Shown here one piece after another: positions 30,968 to 42,333 of a stretch of DNA of 64,000 bases. The notes beneath the pieces are model-generated. The model made no database searches. It was not told where the DNA came from and was given only the letters and a program-made list of their open reading frames with translations. The stretch's first letter is position 1. Every line of letters begins with the position of its first letter. A program made the position numbers and the translations under genes. This stretch comes from Gilliamella apis (GTDB lineage: Bacteria; Pseudomonadota; Gammaproteobacteria; Enterobacterales; Orbaceae): the NCBI RefSeq assembly GCF_030758615.1, contig NZ_CP132381.1:1984001-2048000 (forward strand), read 5' to 3'.

Positions 30968-32122
30968 TTATTGGTAAATAGAATGATATAATTGCTCAAT
31001 TTCTCTTACGTTAGTATCGCGAGGATTACCTCCGGTACAAACATCATCAAAAGCAGCTTGGGCTAGCGCAGGAATATCATTTAATTTTACACCGATCTCT
31101 TTTAATGTTGCAGGAATACCGACATCAATGTTAAGTTGTTTAACTGCATTAACAGCAGCTTTTCTCACTTGTTCGATTGTCATGTTTTCCGTTAAAGCGA
31201 CTCCCATTGCTTTGGCGATATCGCGATATTTCTCACCAGTAAATTCAGCATTGTAAGCCATTATATGAGGTAAAAGGACGGCATTAGCCACACCATGAGG
31301 CGTACCATAAAAAGCTCCTAATGGATGTGCCATTCCATGAACTAATCCTAAGCCCACATTTGAAAAACCCATTCCAGCAATATATTGTCCTAATGCCATG
31401 TCTTCACTACCTTTAGCGATCCCGCTTACCGAGTCACGTAATGAGCGAGAAATAACTTCAATCGCTTTCAAGTGGAACATGTCTGATAATTCCCACGCCC
31501 CTTTAGTTATATAACCTTCAATCGCGTGAGTTAAGGCATCAACACCAGTTGCTGCTTTTAAACTAGCAGGCATACTTGTCATCATATCTGAATCAATAAT
31601 TGCAACAGCCGGAATATCGTGTGGATCAACACAGACAAATTTGCGTTTATTTTCTTCATCTGTGATTACGTAATTAATGGTCACTTCAGCAGCTGTACCT
31701 GCTGTCGTAGGAATTGCGATCGTAGGTACTGCTGTTTTTTTAGTTGGCGCAACGCCTTCAAGACTACGAACATCCGCAAATTCTGGATTATTGATGATAA
31801 TACCGATAGCTTTTGCGGTATCTTGGGGGGACCCCCCACCAATCGCAATCAAATAATCTGCACCAGATTGTTTGAAAACTTCAACCCCTTTTTGAACAAT
31901 ACTAATGGTTGGATTTGGCATAACTTCATCAAATACTTGATAAGAAAAACCATTGTTATCTAGTAATTGTGTTACTTTAGTTGCTACTTTGAATTTGATT
32001 AGATCTTTATCCGTAACTACTAACGCTTTTTTAAAACCACGTTTTTTAACTTCATCTACGATTTGACTGATTGAGCCTGCACCAAAATAAGATGTTTCAT
32101 TTAAAATCATTCTATAAGCCAT
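30968..32122 (-). CDS. fucO: Lactaldehyde reductase (L-1,2-propanediol oxidoreductase)
   Basis: Iron-dependent group III alcohol dehydrogenase that reduces L-lactaldehyde, made by the rhamnose aldolase, to L-1,2-propanediol under anaerobiosis. The 384-residue protein is highly similar to E. coli FucO (382-383): MILNETSYFGAG, IGGGSPQDTAKAIGI (NAD site), PTTAGTAAEVTINYVIT, GVDALTHAIEGYIT and VHGMAHPLGAFYGTPHG with metal-binding His residues. It lies 16 bp after rhaT on the same strand, so it is dedicated to the rhamnose operon here. No lactaldehyde dehydrogenase is present. Confidence 0.95.
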   Translation of the reverse strand: MAYRMILNETSYFGAGSISQIVDEVKKRGFKKALVVTDKDLIKFKVATKVTQLLDNNGFSYQVFDEVMPNPTISIVQKGVEVFKQSGADYLIAIGGGSPQDTAKAIGIIINNPEFADVRSLEGVAPTKKTAVPTIAIPTTAGTAAEVTINYVITDEENKRKFVCVDPHDIPAVAIIDSDMMTSMPASLKAATGVDALTHAIEGYITKGAWELSDMFHLKAIEVISRSLRDSVSGIAKGSEDMALGQYIAGMGFSNVGLGLVHGMAHPLGAFYGTPHGVANAVLLPHIMAYNAEFTGEKYRDIAKAMGVALTENMTIEQVRKAAVNAVKQLNIDVGIPATLKEIGVKLNDIPALAQAAFDDVCTGGNPRDTNVREIEQLYHSIYQ

Positions 32123-32138
32123 AATGTTTTCCTTTTAA

Positions 32139-33173
32139 TTAACTAGTCATTCCTAAACCAACAATATTGGCAGCAACAATGATTACTAAACAACCAATAC
32201 AAAGAATACGTACTGGTTTTTTACCGGTACCAAACCACTCTTTTAGTGCTAAACCAACAATCCCACCACAAAGTACATAGAAACTCATATGTAACATCCA
32301 ACTCATAAAGCCATATTCTGTTGGAATATTTGCATGCCCCCAAGCATAGAAGAAGAATTGGAGATACCACATTGCACCACCTAAGATAGCAAAAAGAATA
32401 TTGCTAATTAATAAGGCTTTGGCAACAGAGATATCCTTTTTGAAGGATAAGTCTTTTTTAACGCAGAGTCGACATATACAGAAACCGAGATTAATAATTG
32501 CCCCCCCACCCATGATAATGACATAACTTGGAAGTGCCACGTATAAATGATCCACACCAAGCTCAGCCGCTTTTTCATGCATAGGTACTGCAGCGCTCAT
32601 AGCAAATGACATACCAGCCGAGAAAATACCACACATGATGGCAAGAAGAAGGCCTTTCTTTAAGTTAAAATCTTCAACTTGTACACCTAAGGTTTTTTCT
32701 TTCAATAAGCCGGCGTAAGTTACTATAGCAACCCCAATAACAGCAACGACTACGCCTAATAATGTCATTTTACCGCCAGTCGAGGCCAATAATTCACCAA
32801 ATTTACCTTGTAATATTGGAGTCATTAGAGTGCCGACGATTAAGGTTATCCCAATAGCGATACCTATTCCCATCGACATACCTAAATAACGCATTGTTAA
32901 GCCATAACCAATGTTACCGACTCCCCACATTGCGCCGAATAAGAAGACCGGAATTAATATGTCTGAACCAAACGAACCATAGTAAGCCCAAAAATCTGGT
33001 AATAAAAAATAACTTATTGTCCATGGTAATATAATCCAAGAAAATAACCCTGCGATTGACCACATGGTTTCCCATGACCAGTTTTTTACTTTTTTAAGTG
33101 GTGCGTAAAAACAAGCAGCAGAAGCAGCACCAACAAAGTGCCAGAATATGCCTAAAATAATTGAACTACCCAT
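32139..33173 (-). CDS. rhaT: L-rhamnose:H+ symporter
   Basis: Brings L-rhamnose across the inner membrane with protons. The 344-residue product has ten hydrophobic segments and matches E. coli RhaT (344) throughout: [20 protein letters not shown] start, [29 protein letters not shown] near the end. It lies within the rhaBADT operon, 31 bp after rhaD; in E. coli rhaT is transcribed separately. Confidence 0.96.
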   Translation of the reverse strand: MGSSIILGIFWHFVGAASAACFYAPLKKVKNWSWETMWSIAGLFSWIILPWTISYFLLPDFWAYYGSFGSDILIPVFLFGAMWGVGNIGYGLTMRYLGMSMGIGIAIGITLIVGTLMTPILQGKFGELLASTGGKMTLLGVVVAVIGVAIVTYAGLLKEKTLGVQVEDFNLKKGLLLAIMCGIFSAGMSFAMSAAVPMHEKAAELGVDHLYVALPSYVIIMGGGAIINLGFCICRLCVKKDLSFKKDISVAKALLISNILFAILGGAMWYLQFFFYAWGHANIPTEYGFMSWMLHMSFYVLCGGIVGLALKEWFGTGKKPVRILCIGCLVIIVAANIVGLGMTS

Positions 33174-33204
33174 ATCCTTATCCTTATATTTTTATTAGCA
33201 ATTT

Positions 33205-34029
33205 TTACTGTTTTATAGCATCTTCCAATGGAGTGACACCAAAACGCTCAGCTAACAATTTAAACTCTTCCGAAGTGATAGTTTGACGTTTGCCTCCCAT
33301 TGATAACACTTTGACTAAAACTTCTGCCGATTTTTCAGCTGTATCAATTAAGCCAAAAGCTTCATCTAAGGTTGGACCTGTTCCAAATACACCGTGAAAA
33401 GCCCATAAAACTAAACTATGTTTTGCCATCTGTTTTGCAGTGGCATAACCAATCTCATCTTTACCCGGAACCATCCAAGGCACCACACCAACACCATCAG
33501 GAAATACAACTAAACATTCAGTGCTCATTTCCCACAGCCATCTGGTAATTACCGCAGTATCAAGCTCTAGGACATATGTTAAAGCAATTAAATTAGTTGC
33601 ATGACAGTGCATGATGACTCTATCTTTTCCTTGGCTTTGCTCAATTCTTACAATATGAGATTGAAGATGAGCAGCTAGTTCAGAAGTTGGTAAACCACCA
33701 TTTATCAATCCCCACATGATGTAATAACCTTTGCCCTGTTCATCGATTTTAACAATAGCTAACGTGTCAGCAGGATCTAATATGACATTGCGGAAATACT
33801 TACCAGATCCAGTGACAATAAAGTACTGGTTAGCAAGTTTAGTGACATCTTGCGTCAAAGATACATGACGTGGTTTTTCATAAAAATCATTTTGAAAAGA
33901 GATCACATCACTTTCAAGTAACCTTAAACTGACATTACCACCATTACGCTCATCCCAGCCTTTTAGCCACATATCATAAGTGGCTTTGATCATTCCTTTT
34001 ACAAACCAAGAAGAAAGAATCTGTTGCAT
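33205..34029 (-). CDS. rhaD: Rhamnulose-1-phosphate aldolase
   Basis: Zinc class II aldolase cleaving L-rhamnulose-1-phosphate to dihydroxyacetone phosphate and L-lactaldehyde. The 274-residue product (same length as E. coli RhaD) has [38 protein letters not shown] (two zinc His residues) and [22 protein letters not shown] (third His). It sits between rhaA and rhaT. Confidence 0.97.
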   Translation of the reverse strand: MQQILSSWFVKGMIKATYDMWLKGWDERNGGNVSLRLLESDVISFQNDFYEKPRHVSLTQDVTKLANQYFIVTGSGKYFRNVILDPADTLAIVKIDEQGKGYYIMWGLINGGLPTSELAAHLQSHIVRIEQSQGKDRVIMHCHATNLIALTYVLELDTAVITRWLWEMSTECLVVFPDGVGVVPWMVPGKDEIGYATAKQMAKHSLVLWAFHGVFGTGPTLDEAFGLIDTAEKSAEVLVKVLSMGGKRQTITSEEFKLLAERFGVTPLEDAIKQ

Positions 34030-34039
34030 TTTATGTTCC

Positions 34040-35293
34040 TTATGATCGTTTAGTTAAGACAGTTGTTTCATATTGACGAACCTCATCTAGCCATTGACCA
34101 CCAACTGGAACTTCATTTAATAAACAGTACTGATCCCAAACTGCTTGCCAAGGTAATGATTTTTGTTCTTCTAGTAATGCGAGTCGTGAGGTAAAATCAC
34201 GATCATGTTCATATTTTTTTAATCTTTCTGTTGGTTCTAATAATGCTTTCAATAAGCATTTTTTCATATTACGAGTACCAATTACCCATGCTGCAATACG
34301 GTTAATAGAAGCGTCAAAGAAATCTAGACCAATATGCACACGGTCAAATAGTTTGTTTCGGATGATTTCACTTGCAATATTTTGCGTTTCATCATCGAAA
34401 AGTACCACGTGATCACTATCCCAACGTACAGGGCGGCTAACATGAAGTAATAGATGTTCAACAAATGGCATAACGGCAGAAATTTTGTCGGAAATCACTT
34501 CCGTTGGATGGAAATGCCCAGCGTCTAAACATAATGCAGTTTTACGTGATGTCGCATAAGCTAAATAAAATTCATTTGAACCAGCGGTATAAGATTCGAG
34601 ACCAATACCAAACAATTTACTTTCAACCGCATCAATATGATATTTTGGGTCAATTTTTTCACGAATAATTTCATCCAATGATTCAACTAAATGTTGTCTA
34701 GGACTAAATTTGTCGACAGTAATATCTTTCATACCATCAGGTAGCCAGATATTCATAACAGAAGGTGTACCTAATTCTTTACCAAAATATTCTGATACTT
34801 TACGACATGCTTTGCCGTGTTCTATCCAAAATTGACGAATTTCTGGATTAACATGGGTTAAAGTGCCTTCATTACTTAAAGGATGTGAAAAATAAGTTGG
34901 ATTAAAATCTAAACCGATTTGATGTTTTTTAGCCCATTTGACCCAATTGGCAAAGTGTTCCGGTTTAACTTCATTACGATCGACTTTTTGATCTGATTCT
35001 AAATAAGAAGCATGTAGATTTAGTCGTTTAGGGCCTGGTATAAGGCTAAAGGCTTTATCTAAATCTGCTCTTAATTCATCAGCTGTACGAGCCTTACCTG
35101 AATAATTACCAGTTGCTTGAATACCACCAGTTAATTCACCTTCTTGCTTTTCAAAACCACCAACATCATCTCCTTGCCAGCAATGAACTGAAATCGGTAA
35201 TTTTGCCATTGCTGCTATTGCAGCATCTGTATCTACCCCAATTTCAGCAAATCTTGCTTTAGCGATCTGATAAGCATTTTCAATTGTGTTCAT
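34040..35293 (-). CDS. rhaA: L-rhamnose isomerase
   Basis: Isomerises L-rhamnose to L-rhamnulose, manganese/zinc-dependent. From the ATG at 35293 (AAGGAG upstream) it has 417 residues, as in E. coli RhaA (419); the frame extends to 35356 inside rhaB and that extension is not family-like. Motifs: [35 protein letters not shown] and [11 protein letters not shown], carrying metal ligands. It starts 10 bp after the rhaB stop. Confidence 0.97.
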   Translation of the reverse strand: MNTIENAYQIAKARFAEIGVDTDAAIAAMAKLPISVHCWQGDDVGGFEKQEGELTGGIQATGNYSGKARTADELRADLDKAFSLIPGPKRLNLHASYLESDQKVDRNEVKPEHFANWVKWAKKHQIGLDFNPTYFSHPLSNEGTLTHVNPEIRQFWIEHGKACRKVSEYFGKELGTPSVMNIWLPDGMKDITVDKFSPRQHLVESLDEIIREKIDPKYHIDAVESKLFGIGLESYTAGSNEFYLAYATSRKTALCLDAGHFHPTEVISDKISAVMPFVEHLLLHVSRPVRWDSDHVVLFDDETQNIASEIIRNKLFDRVHIGLDFFDASINRIAAWVIGTRNMKKCLLKALLEPTERLKKYEHDRDFTSRLALLEEQKSLPWQAVWDQYCLLNEVPVGGQWLDEVRQYETTVLTKRS

Positions 35294-35303
35294 GTAGCAC
35301 TCC

Positions 35304-36728
35304 TTAATTAATATAAAAATTTTCAATAAAATTTGGCTGATAAAATTTAGTGTCAAAATTCTGTGAAATTAACTGTCTTAATGCATCAATATCCGCAATT
35401 TCACCTAATGAAATTAACTGATAGCCAATATTTCCTAATGCCGAAGATTCAATAGGCCCAGCGGTGACATTAACATTGCATAAGTCAGCACATAACTGGT
35501 TTAAAAAAGCATTTTGACAACCTCCACCGACAATGTGTAATGTCTTAATAGGATTACCACTCAGTGTCGATAATTCGTGTAATACATCTCGATATAAATG
35601 AGCTAGGCTGTCAAAAATACATCTGACTAATTGAGCGAGGTTTTTAGGCGTTTGACCACTGTTTTCTAAACAAACCTGTTTAATGGTTTCTGTCATGGAG
35701 TCCGGATTTAAAAACCGTGGATCATTGGGATTTATAAGAAACGTAAAGGGTTGTTCTTGTTTTGCCGATGCGATTAATTCAATAATATCTTTAACGTTAT
35801 TTTCAGCACAAACCCGTTGAAATAACCATAATCCCATGATGTTTTTTAATACTCGATAATTACCATCTACACCACCTTCATTGGTAATATTGGCTTTTAA
35901 TGCTTGTTTGCTTATCAGTGGTTGTTTTGATTCTAATCCCATTAATGACCAAGTACCCGAACATAAATAAGCACTATGTAAATTGATGATTGGTGCAGCA
36001 ATAACCGCACTAGCAGTATCATGACTTGCGACTGCAATTACAGGGATATGATCACCCTTGGCACTTTTCCAATATCCAACTTGATTTCCAGGCTTACTGA
36101 TATCACCAAACCATTTGCGTGGTATACCAAGATAATCAAGTAAATCTTTATCCCAATCTTGAGTCGTCACATTGACAAGTTGTGTGGTGGTTGCATTGGT
36201 ATATTCTCGATTTAATACACCGGTTAATCGGTAAATCAGATAATCAGGAATCATGACAAAATCAGTTACTCGTGATAACCATTCTGGTGATTCAAGCATC
36301 ATTGCCCTAAGTTGATAAAGTGTGTTAAAGGTTAAAAACTGAATTCCCGTTTTTTGATAAATATTTTCTAGACCAATGTCATCTTGTACTTTTGACATAA
36401 TGTTGTCAGTACGATGATCTCGATAAGAGTAAGTAGGGCCGACAATTTGACCTTGTTTATCAAGCAACACATAATCAACCCCCCATGTATCAATACCGAT
36501 ACTATCGAGTTTGATATCTTGTTGGATAATTTTGTTTAATCCGGTTATGATTTCTTGTTCTAAGTACGTCAAATCCCAACAAAAATTTTTACCATCACTT
36601 TTATATCCATTACTAAATCGATGTATCTCAGTTAGTGTTAATTTTCCTGTTTGAGATCGATAACTCGACAACATGACTCTGCCACTTGATGCGCCTAGAT
36701 CAATTGCAGCAATATATCTATTTGCCAT
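35304..36728 (-). CDS. rhaB: Rhamnulokinase
   Basis: Phosphorylates L-rhamnulose with ATP. The 474-residue product is a FGGY kinase: [15 protein letters not shown]-terminal phosphate motif, [49 protein letters not shown] and [19 protein letters not shown] choose the ATG at 36728 ([10 protein letters not shown]), preceded by GAGGG, rather than the GTG/ATG upstream at 36743. It is first in the operon, and a CRP-like site lies about 110 bp upstream. Confidence 0.96.
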   Translation of the reverse strand: MANRYIAAIDLGASSGRVMLSSYRSQTGKLTLTEIHRFSNGYKSDGKNFCWDLTYLEQEIITGLNKIIQQDIKLDSIGIDTWGVDYVLLDKQGQIVGPTYSYRDHRTDNIMSKVQDDIGLENIYQKTGIQFLTFNTLYQLRAMMLESPEWLSRVTDFVMIPDYLIYRLTGVLNREYTNATTTQLVNVTTQDWDKDLLDYLGIPRKWFGDISKPGNQVGYWKSAKGDHIPVIAVASHDTASAVIAAPIINLHSAYLCSGTWSLMGLESKQPLISKQALKANITNEGGVDGNYRVLKNIMGLWLFQRVCAENNVKDIIELIASAKQEQPFTFLINPNDPRFLNPDSMTETIKQVCLENSGQTPKNLAQLVRCIFDSLAHLYRDVLHELSTLSGNPIKTLHIVGGGCQNAFLNQLCADLCNVNVTAGPIESSALGNIGYQLISLGEIADIDALRQLISQNFDTKFYQPNFIENFYIN

Positions 36729-36837
36729 TATAACTACCCTCACTTTTACTAATGAAGACAGTCTAGTGAACTATTTTTATTTACACTTTTAATCGATGGC
36801 CATTGTTAAATAAGTTTGGCAAAATTTTTAAAATGCT

Positions 36838-36853
36838 TGTGATCTGTACCACA
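36838..36853. promoter_or_regulatory. CRP-like site between rhaB and psd
   Basis: TGTGATCTGTACCACA matches the CRP consensus TGTGA-N6-TCACA with one mismatch. Position about -110 to the rhaB start fits catabolite control of the rhamnose operon, as in E. coli. Confidence 0.55.
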
Positions 36854-36938
36854 AAATAAGAACAAAGGTGGTGTTTTTATACTTTCATAATAAATATTGA
36901 TATAATGGTTCATTTAGTAAATAAATTGAGAGCTATTT

Positions 36939-37788
36939 ATGTTAAATCAATTAAAAGCAATAATTCAGTATCTTTTACCTAAACAGTTATTAACAGTTAT
37001 ATTTGGTTGGTTAGCCAACAAACGTTTAGGAAAAGTCACAACATGGATGATTATTGGTTTTTGTAAGCTATACAAAATTGATCTAAGTGAAGCGAAGTTA
37101 ACTGATGCTAAAGATTATCCAACATTTAACGATTTTTTTGCTCGTGAACTCAATGAAGATGCGAGACCTATTGATCCTGCGGCAAGTTCAATTGTCATGC
37201 CAGCAGATGGTGTAATTAGTCAATTCGGTAATATTCAAGATAATTTATTATTACAAGCTAAAGGCCATTTTTACTCATTAGAATCTTTACTTGCTTGTCA
37301 TCCGGATATGATAAAGTTTTTTAAAAATGGCTCTTTTGCTACCACTTATTTATCACCTAAAAACTATCATCGTTTTCATATGCCTTGTGATGGTATATTA
37401 CGTGAAATGATTTATGTTCCAGGCTTCTCTGTTTTCAGTTAACAAAGCAACAACTGAAACCATTCCAAATATTTTTGCCCGAAATGAACGAGTAATTTGT
37501 TTATTTGAAACCGAATTTGGACCAATGGCTCAAATTATGGTAGGCGCGACTATCGTTGGTAGTATTGAATTAAATTGGGCTGGTATAATTACACCACCTC
37601 GTGATGGAGTGATGAAACGTTGGACTTATGCTGGTGAAGTTAAATTAGCAAAAGGCCAAGATATGGGATGCTTTAAATTAGGCTCAACCGTTATCACCTT
37701 ATTTGCCTCCAACGCTGTTGAATTTGATAGCCATCTAAAACATGGTGATATTACCCGAGTAGGTCAAAAACTAGCAGAAAGGATCTAA
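36939..37788 (+). pseudogene. psd: Phosphatidylserine decarboxylase, split by a one-base frameshift
   Basis: Makes phosphatidylethanolamine from phosphatidylserine at the inner membrane; autocleaved at an LGST motif to form the pyruvoyl group. The first frame (36939-37442) matches Psd up to LREMIYVPG and then runs to a stop; the second frame (to 37788) continues [14 protein letters not shown], then [19 protein letters not shown] and the KLGST processing site. Removing one T near 37426-37429 (giving VPGSLFSVN) joins them into a normal-length Psd. The gene is normally essential, so a sequencing indel is likelier than loss. mscM follows, as in E. coli. Confidence 0.9.
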
Positions 37789-37791
37789 TCT

Positions 37792-40410
37792 ATGTTGATG
37801 CGTGGTTTTTTGTGTTGGATATTACTTGCTATTTCATGCTTTGCTGTAGCTGAAGAATCAATACCTGTTATTGATAATGAAGATCAACTTGCAGAAGTGA
37901 TCACTAAACTTGATGAAAAAAATGAAGATCTTCGTCAGAATATGGAGTACCAAAAATCACATTTAACCAGCATCATTAATGAACAAAATAATATTAATAC
38001 CCAAATTTCACATGTTCAAAATACCCTTGCCACGCTTGCTGAACAAGGCGAATGGTTAAGTTTTTCAACCGCCCTAGGTGAAACTTTGCGCCAACAACTA
38101 TTACGATTACCAGAAAAACCTAAGTCACAACCACTTGATGCAGAAATCGCTGAGGCGAAAGTACAACAACTTAATTATTCAAATAGCTTAAATGGCTTAG
38201 AAAATTATCCAACACTAAGCGTTGCTTTAAGTAATCTTAAATCAGCCAGTCAATATCGACGATTGTTACGCGAACAAAGTGAACTACTTAAAACATTAAT
38301 TTCAGGAACTGATACCACGATTCTTGAATTAACTAAATTAAAAATTTCCAATAATCAATTAACCAATGCTATCGATGAAGTTAATGATGCCGCTCATCGT
38401 TACTTCTTTTGGGTTGCGGATGTTAACCCTATTTCACTTAGTTTTCCTTTAGACTTAGCCAAAGATGTGGTGTATATCACCGTTTCAATCGATACACTAT
38501 CACAACTCTACAATGCTTGTTTAGAAGTGCTTAGTGCCCCAAAACCACTATTTTTTTTAGTATTATCGATAATGTTTGTATATGTGCATTTTAAAATGCG
38601 AGGCAAATACAACACATTCTTAAATAAATCAGCTACTCGAGTCGGCAAAGTCACTCAAGATAATTATTCTTTAACTTTAAAAGTCATTATTTTTTCATTG
38701 ATAATGGCATTACCTGTACCTATTTTGTGGGCAGCATTGGGTTATGCGCTACAAATTAATTGGGATTACCCTGTCGCAGTTGCTTTAGGTTATGGTGTCA
38801 ATGCCGCTGCGCCTATTTTGTGGGTATTCATCATTACGGCACACTTTGCATCTCCAAATGGATTATTTATTACTCACTTTGGTTGGGCAAAACAAAATGT
38901 TCGTCACGCAATGAAATACTATCAACTATCTGTTTGGGTCGTGATTCCATTAGTTGTCGTTGTGATGAGTTTTGATCAGTTTAGTAATCGCCAATTTGCT
39001 GCAACTATCGGTCGTATAGCATTTATTATCCTCTGTTTTGCTTTAGTATTTATGACTAACTCAATTCATCGAGCTGGCGTTCCTCTTTATATTGATAAGA
39101 AAGGTTCGGGTGATAACGTATTAAGTCATATTTTGTGGTTTATGCTATTAAGTGCACCATGGCTAGCTATTATTGCTGCTTGTTTAGGTTATTTATCGAC
39201 GGCAGAAGTTTTATTAGGCAGATTAGAAGCCTCAGTCATAATCTGGTTTGGCTTGTTAGTTATCTATTTTATGATTCGCCGTTGGATGTGGATACAAAAA
39301 CGTCGTATTGAATTCGAACGGACTAAACAACGCCGATTAGAGCGTATGCAACGCGCCAAAGGCATCGAAGAAGATATAAACTCAATCAATGATAGTGTTG
39401 ATGAACCTATTATCGATTTAGATGCGATTAGTGCCCAATCATTACAATTAGTCAGATCAATTATTATGCTTATAGCATTAATCAGTATGATCTTACTTTG
39501 GTCGGAACTTCATTCGGCTTTTGCCTTTATGAATAATATAAAGCTTTGGGGTACAAGTACCATTATCAATGGTACTGAGATTGAACAACATATCACGCTT
39601 GGTGCGGTATGTATCGCTATTTTAGTCATGACCATTACTGTTCAATTGGTTAAAAATTTACCCGCATTACTTGAGTTAGGCATTTTACAACATTTAGATT
39701 TAGCGCCGGGTACTGGATATGCGATTACAACGGTATCGAAGTACATTATTTTGATGATAGGTTGTATGATTGCTTTTTCATTCATTGGTATAGATTGGGC
39801 AAAAATTCAGTGGTTAATTGCAGCACTAGGTGTTGGTCTAGGGTTTGGTCTGCAAGAGATCTTTGCTAATTTTATTTCCGGTTTAATTATTTTGTTTGAA
39901 AAACCAGTGCGGATTGGTGATACCGTTACGATTCGAGATTTAACTGGTAATATCACTAAAATTAGTACACGAGCTATTACAATTGTCGATTGGGATCGTA
40001 AAGAAATTGTCATGCCTAATAAGGCGTTTATCACAGAACAATTAGTCAACTGGTCCTTATCCGATTCAATAACTCGTATAGTATTAACCATACCAGCAAC
40101 CATTGATGCAGATAGTGAACTGGTTATGAAACTTTTACAACAAGCTTGTGAAGAGTGTGAATTTGTACTTAACGATCCAGAACCACAAGTCTTTTTAGTT
40201 GATATTCAAGAAGGAATTCAACTGTTTGAATTACGCGTATTTGCGGCAGAAATGGGACATCGAATGAAACTACGCAGTGCCATACATAAACTCATTTTAG
40301 ATGCTTATCGACGTCATAACTTGACCTTACCATTTCCACCACTACAAACGAACTTAGAAGCGCTTGGTCGTAAAAGTGGCCGCCGAAGTTACAGTATTGG
40401 CACAGTTTAG
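37792..40410 (+). CDS. mscM: Miniconductance mechanosensitive channel MscM, short form
   Basis: MscS-superfamily channel that releases solutes on hypo-osmotic shock. The 872-residue product has a signal peptide (cleaved about AVA/EE), a coiled-coil periplasmic region to roughly residue 220, eleven or so membrane helices and the MscS core (LGVGLGFGLQEIFANFISGLIILFEKP region; pore helix GLGFGLQEIFANF) followed by the cytoplasmic beta domain. E. coli YjeP/MscM is about 1107 residues; the difference is in the N-terminal periplasmic part. It starts 4 bp after psd, the same pairing as in E. coli. Confidence 0.9.
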   Translation: MLMRGFLCWILLAISCFAVAEESIPVIDNEDQLAEVITKLDEKNEDLRQNMEYQKSHLTSIINEQNNINTQISHVQNTLATLAEQGEWLSFSTALGETLRQQLLRLPEKPKSQPLDAEIAEAKVQQLNYSNSLNGLENYPTLSVALSNLKSASQYRRLLREQSELLKTLISGTDTTILELTKLKISNNQLTNAIDEVNDAAHRYFFWVADVNPISLSFPLDLAKDVVYITVSIDTLSQLYNACLEVLSAPKPLFFLVLSIMFVYVHFKMRGKYNTFLNKSATRVGKVTQDNYSLTLKVIIFSLIMALPVPILWAALGYALQINWDYPVAVALGYGVNAAAPILWVFIITAHFASPNGLFITHFGWAKQNVRHAMKYYQLSVWVVIPLVVVVMSFDQFSNRQFAATIGRIAFIILCFALVFMTNSIHRAGVPLYIDKKGSGDNVLSHILWFMLLSAPWLAIIAACLGYLSTAEVLLGRLEASVIIWFGLLVIYFMIRRWMWIQKRRIEFERTKQRRLERMQRAKGIEEDINSINDSVDEPIIDLDAISAQSLQLVRSIIMLIALISMILLWSELHSAFAFMNNIKLWGTSTIINGTEIEQHITLGAVCIAILVMTITVQLVKNLPALLELGILQHLDLAPGTGYAITTVSKYIILMIGCMIAFSFIGIDWAKIQWLIAALGVGLGFGLQEIFANFISGLIILFEKPVRIGDTVTIRDLTGNITKISTRAITIVDWDRKEIVMPNKAFITEQLVNWSLSDSITRIVLTIPATIDADSELVMKLLQQACEECEFVLNDPEPQVFLVDIQEGIQLFELRVFAAEMGHRMKLRSAIHKLILDAYRRHNLTLPFPPLQTNLEALGRKSGRRSYSIGTV

Positions 40411-40937
40411 CCAAAAATTGTTTCTAACCATGGCACCCCAAAAGCTCCCGGTGCCAATAGGACAAATGCCCAAATAGGAGCAGAAGCCACATTGGCAATA
40501 TTGAATTTTGTTGCTGGCATATGCATGGTGCCAGCAATCAAAGGAACGACTGCCCGCAAAGGACCAAAAAATCGTCCAATAAACACCCCAAATGTCCCAT
40601 AACGCTGAAAAAACTGTTCAGCACGAAACACCATTTTCGGGTATTTATTCAATGGCCATGAGGCAATTACCTGTTGATGATAATGTTTACCTAACCAGTA
40701 AGAAATTAAATCGCCAATAATAGCTCCTAACGATGCCGCAACCAAAACTGGAACAAACGAAATCACTCCAGTTCCAATCAAAGCTCCGGCTCCTAATAAA
40801 ATTGCTGTAGCAGGAACTAGTAAAGAAATGATAGCCAATGATTCACCAAATGCTAATAAAAAAATAATTGGCAGAGACCACACTTGATGAGTTTCAATAA
40901 ACTGCATAATCGTATGCGTAATTTCATTTAATGACAT
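40407..40937 (-). CDS. DedA-family membrane protein
   Basis: Inner-membrane protein of the DedA/SNARE-associated family (lipid scramblase/flippase-like). From the ATG at 40937 (GAGG upstream) it has 176 residues. Key stretches: LAFGESLAIISLLVPATAIL, GAIIGDLISYWLGKHYH and FIGRFFGPLRAVVPLIAGT, with the conserved E, D and R residues (GRFFGPLR). Length is close to E. coli YabI-type members rather than the larger DedA. Its end overlaps the mscM stop by 4 bp, convergently. Confidence 0.87.
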   Translation of the reverse strand: MSLNEITHTIMQFIETHQVWSLPIIFLLAFGESLAIISLLVPATAILLGAGALIGTGVISFVPVLVAASLGAIIGDLISYWLGKHYHQQVIASWPLNKYPKMVFRAEQFFQRYGTFGVFIGRFFGPLRAVVPLIAGTMHMPATKFNIANVASAPIWAFVLLAPGAFGVPWLETIFG

Positions 40938-41135
40938 AAAGTTGCCTCGCATAATCATTTTGGATAGGCTTTATTCTAACACAACAAATATATGATAATT
41001 CTAATGGGATTAACCATTGGTAGAATCTTACAAAATCAACTAACCTAAATATTGGCCTTTTTATTGATACTAAGCTAAGTTATTATATTTAAAATAATAG
41101 CTAGATTTAGTCATACAATTATTACGAGATAAACC

Positions 41136-41948
41136 ATGACAGTGGGCATTAAAAACTTTAATGTAAATAAATTTAAACATGGTCAATTGCAACCATCAGA
41201 AGATGATACGGTAGCCACAGAAAAGCCAGTGGCACTAATTTATAATGGTATTTCTCATGTCGTCATGATGGCAACCCCAAAAGATCTCAATTATTTTGCT
41301 ATTGGTTTTTCATTAACTGAAAAAATTATAGAATCAGTTAGTGAAATTTATAGCATTGATATTATTGAAACAGTACAAGGTATTGAAGTCCATATTGAAC
41401 TATCGTCAAGACGGTTTATGCAATTAAAAGAAAAGCGTCGCAATTTAGCCGGTCGTACTGGTTGTGGTATTTGTGGCACAGAACAAATAGAGCAAGTTTG
41501 TCAATTTATTCCACCTCTTTTATCAAACGATAAAATCCGTTTATCTGATTTTCATCATGCCCTTGATTATCTAACGCAAGTTCAAACTGTTGGGGGACAA
41601 ACCGGTTGTACGCATTCGGCTGTATGGTTGGATTTAACTGGTAATTTTATTGCTGGATTTGAAGATATCGGCAGACATGTTGCATTAGATAAATTGTTAG
41701 GTTATCGAGCAAAAATACAACAAGAAACTAAGCAAAACATACAAGGAATAATTCTTGTTTCAAGCCGAGCTAGTTATGAAATGGTACAAAAAACAGCTCG
41801 TTGTGGTGTAGAAATTCTATTTGCCGTATCAGCAGCAACGACAATGGCAATTGAACTAGCCAAACAAAGTAATTTAACTTTAGTTGGTTTTTTTAGAAAC
41901 ACCCAAGGAGTAATTTATACCGATAGTGAACGAATCACTGAGAAATAA
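41136..41948 (+). CDS. fdhD: Formate dehydrogenase accessory sulfurtransferase FdhD
   Basis: Passes sulfur from IscS to the molybdenum cofactor of formate dehydrogenases. The 270-residue product has [11 protein letters not shown], the essential CxxC (CGIC at 110-113) in [17 protein letters not shown] and [15 protein letters not shown]. It implies a molybdenum formate dehydrogenase elsewhere and fits the molybdate uptake genes at 56-60.7 kb. It is apparently a single-gene unit. Confidence 0.96.
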   Translation: MTVGIKNFNVNKFKHGQLQPSEDDTVATEKPVALIYNGISHVVMMATPKDLNYFAIGFSLTEKIIESVSEIYSIDIIETVQGIEVHIELSSRRFMQLKEKRRNLAGRTGCGICGTEQIEQVCQFIPPLLSNDKIRLSDFHHALDYLTQVQTVGGQTGCTHSAVWLDLTGNFIAGFEDIGRHVALDKLLGYRAKIQQETKQNIQGIILVSSRASYEMVQKTARCGVEILFAVSAATTMAIELAKQSNLTLVGFFRNTQGVIYTDSERITEK

Positions 41949-42333
41949 GCTATCAATAATAAATTCAGACTAAACAATTATTTTACATAACCAATAAAAT
42001 AATTAACCATTCAACTTATTGATTTTTTGATATAAAAATAAATTTAGTTCAATATATATTATTTCACATCTTTCTTTATTTATCGAAGATCATCATAATA
42101 TACGCCGAAAATAAGAACAACTTTGTTTTTATTATATATTCTTTTTTAAAAGATTGTTCTAATTTTAATCAATTGTCAGTTATTGATATTATAAATAATT
42201 TTACATAACTGATTAATAATCATAATGATTTTCTTGAATTTAAAATTAAAGCATTAGTAAAAAAGTTTCTTAAATAATGATTTTTAATCGTGTTATCAAT
42301 TAAGCGTATACTTAAATTTGAAAGGATAGAGTC
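41949..42333. other. Intergenic region upstream of xapA
   Basis: AT-rich and without recognisable genes or strong hairpins; should contain the xapAB promoter. GAAAGGATAG before 42334 serves as the ribosome-binding site. No XapR-type gene is nearby. Confidence 0.45.
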
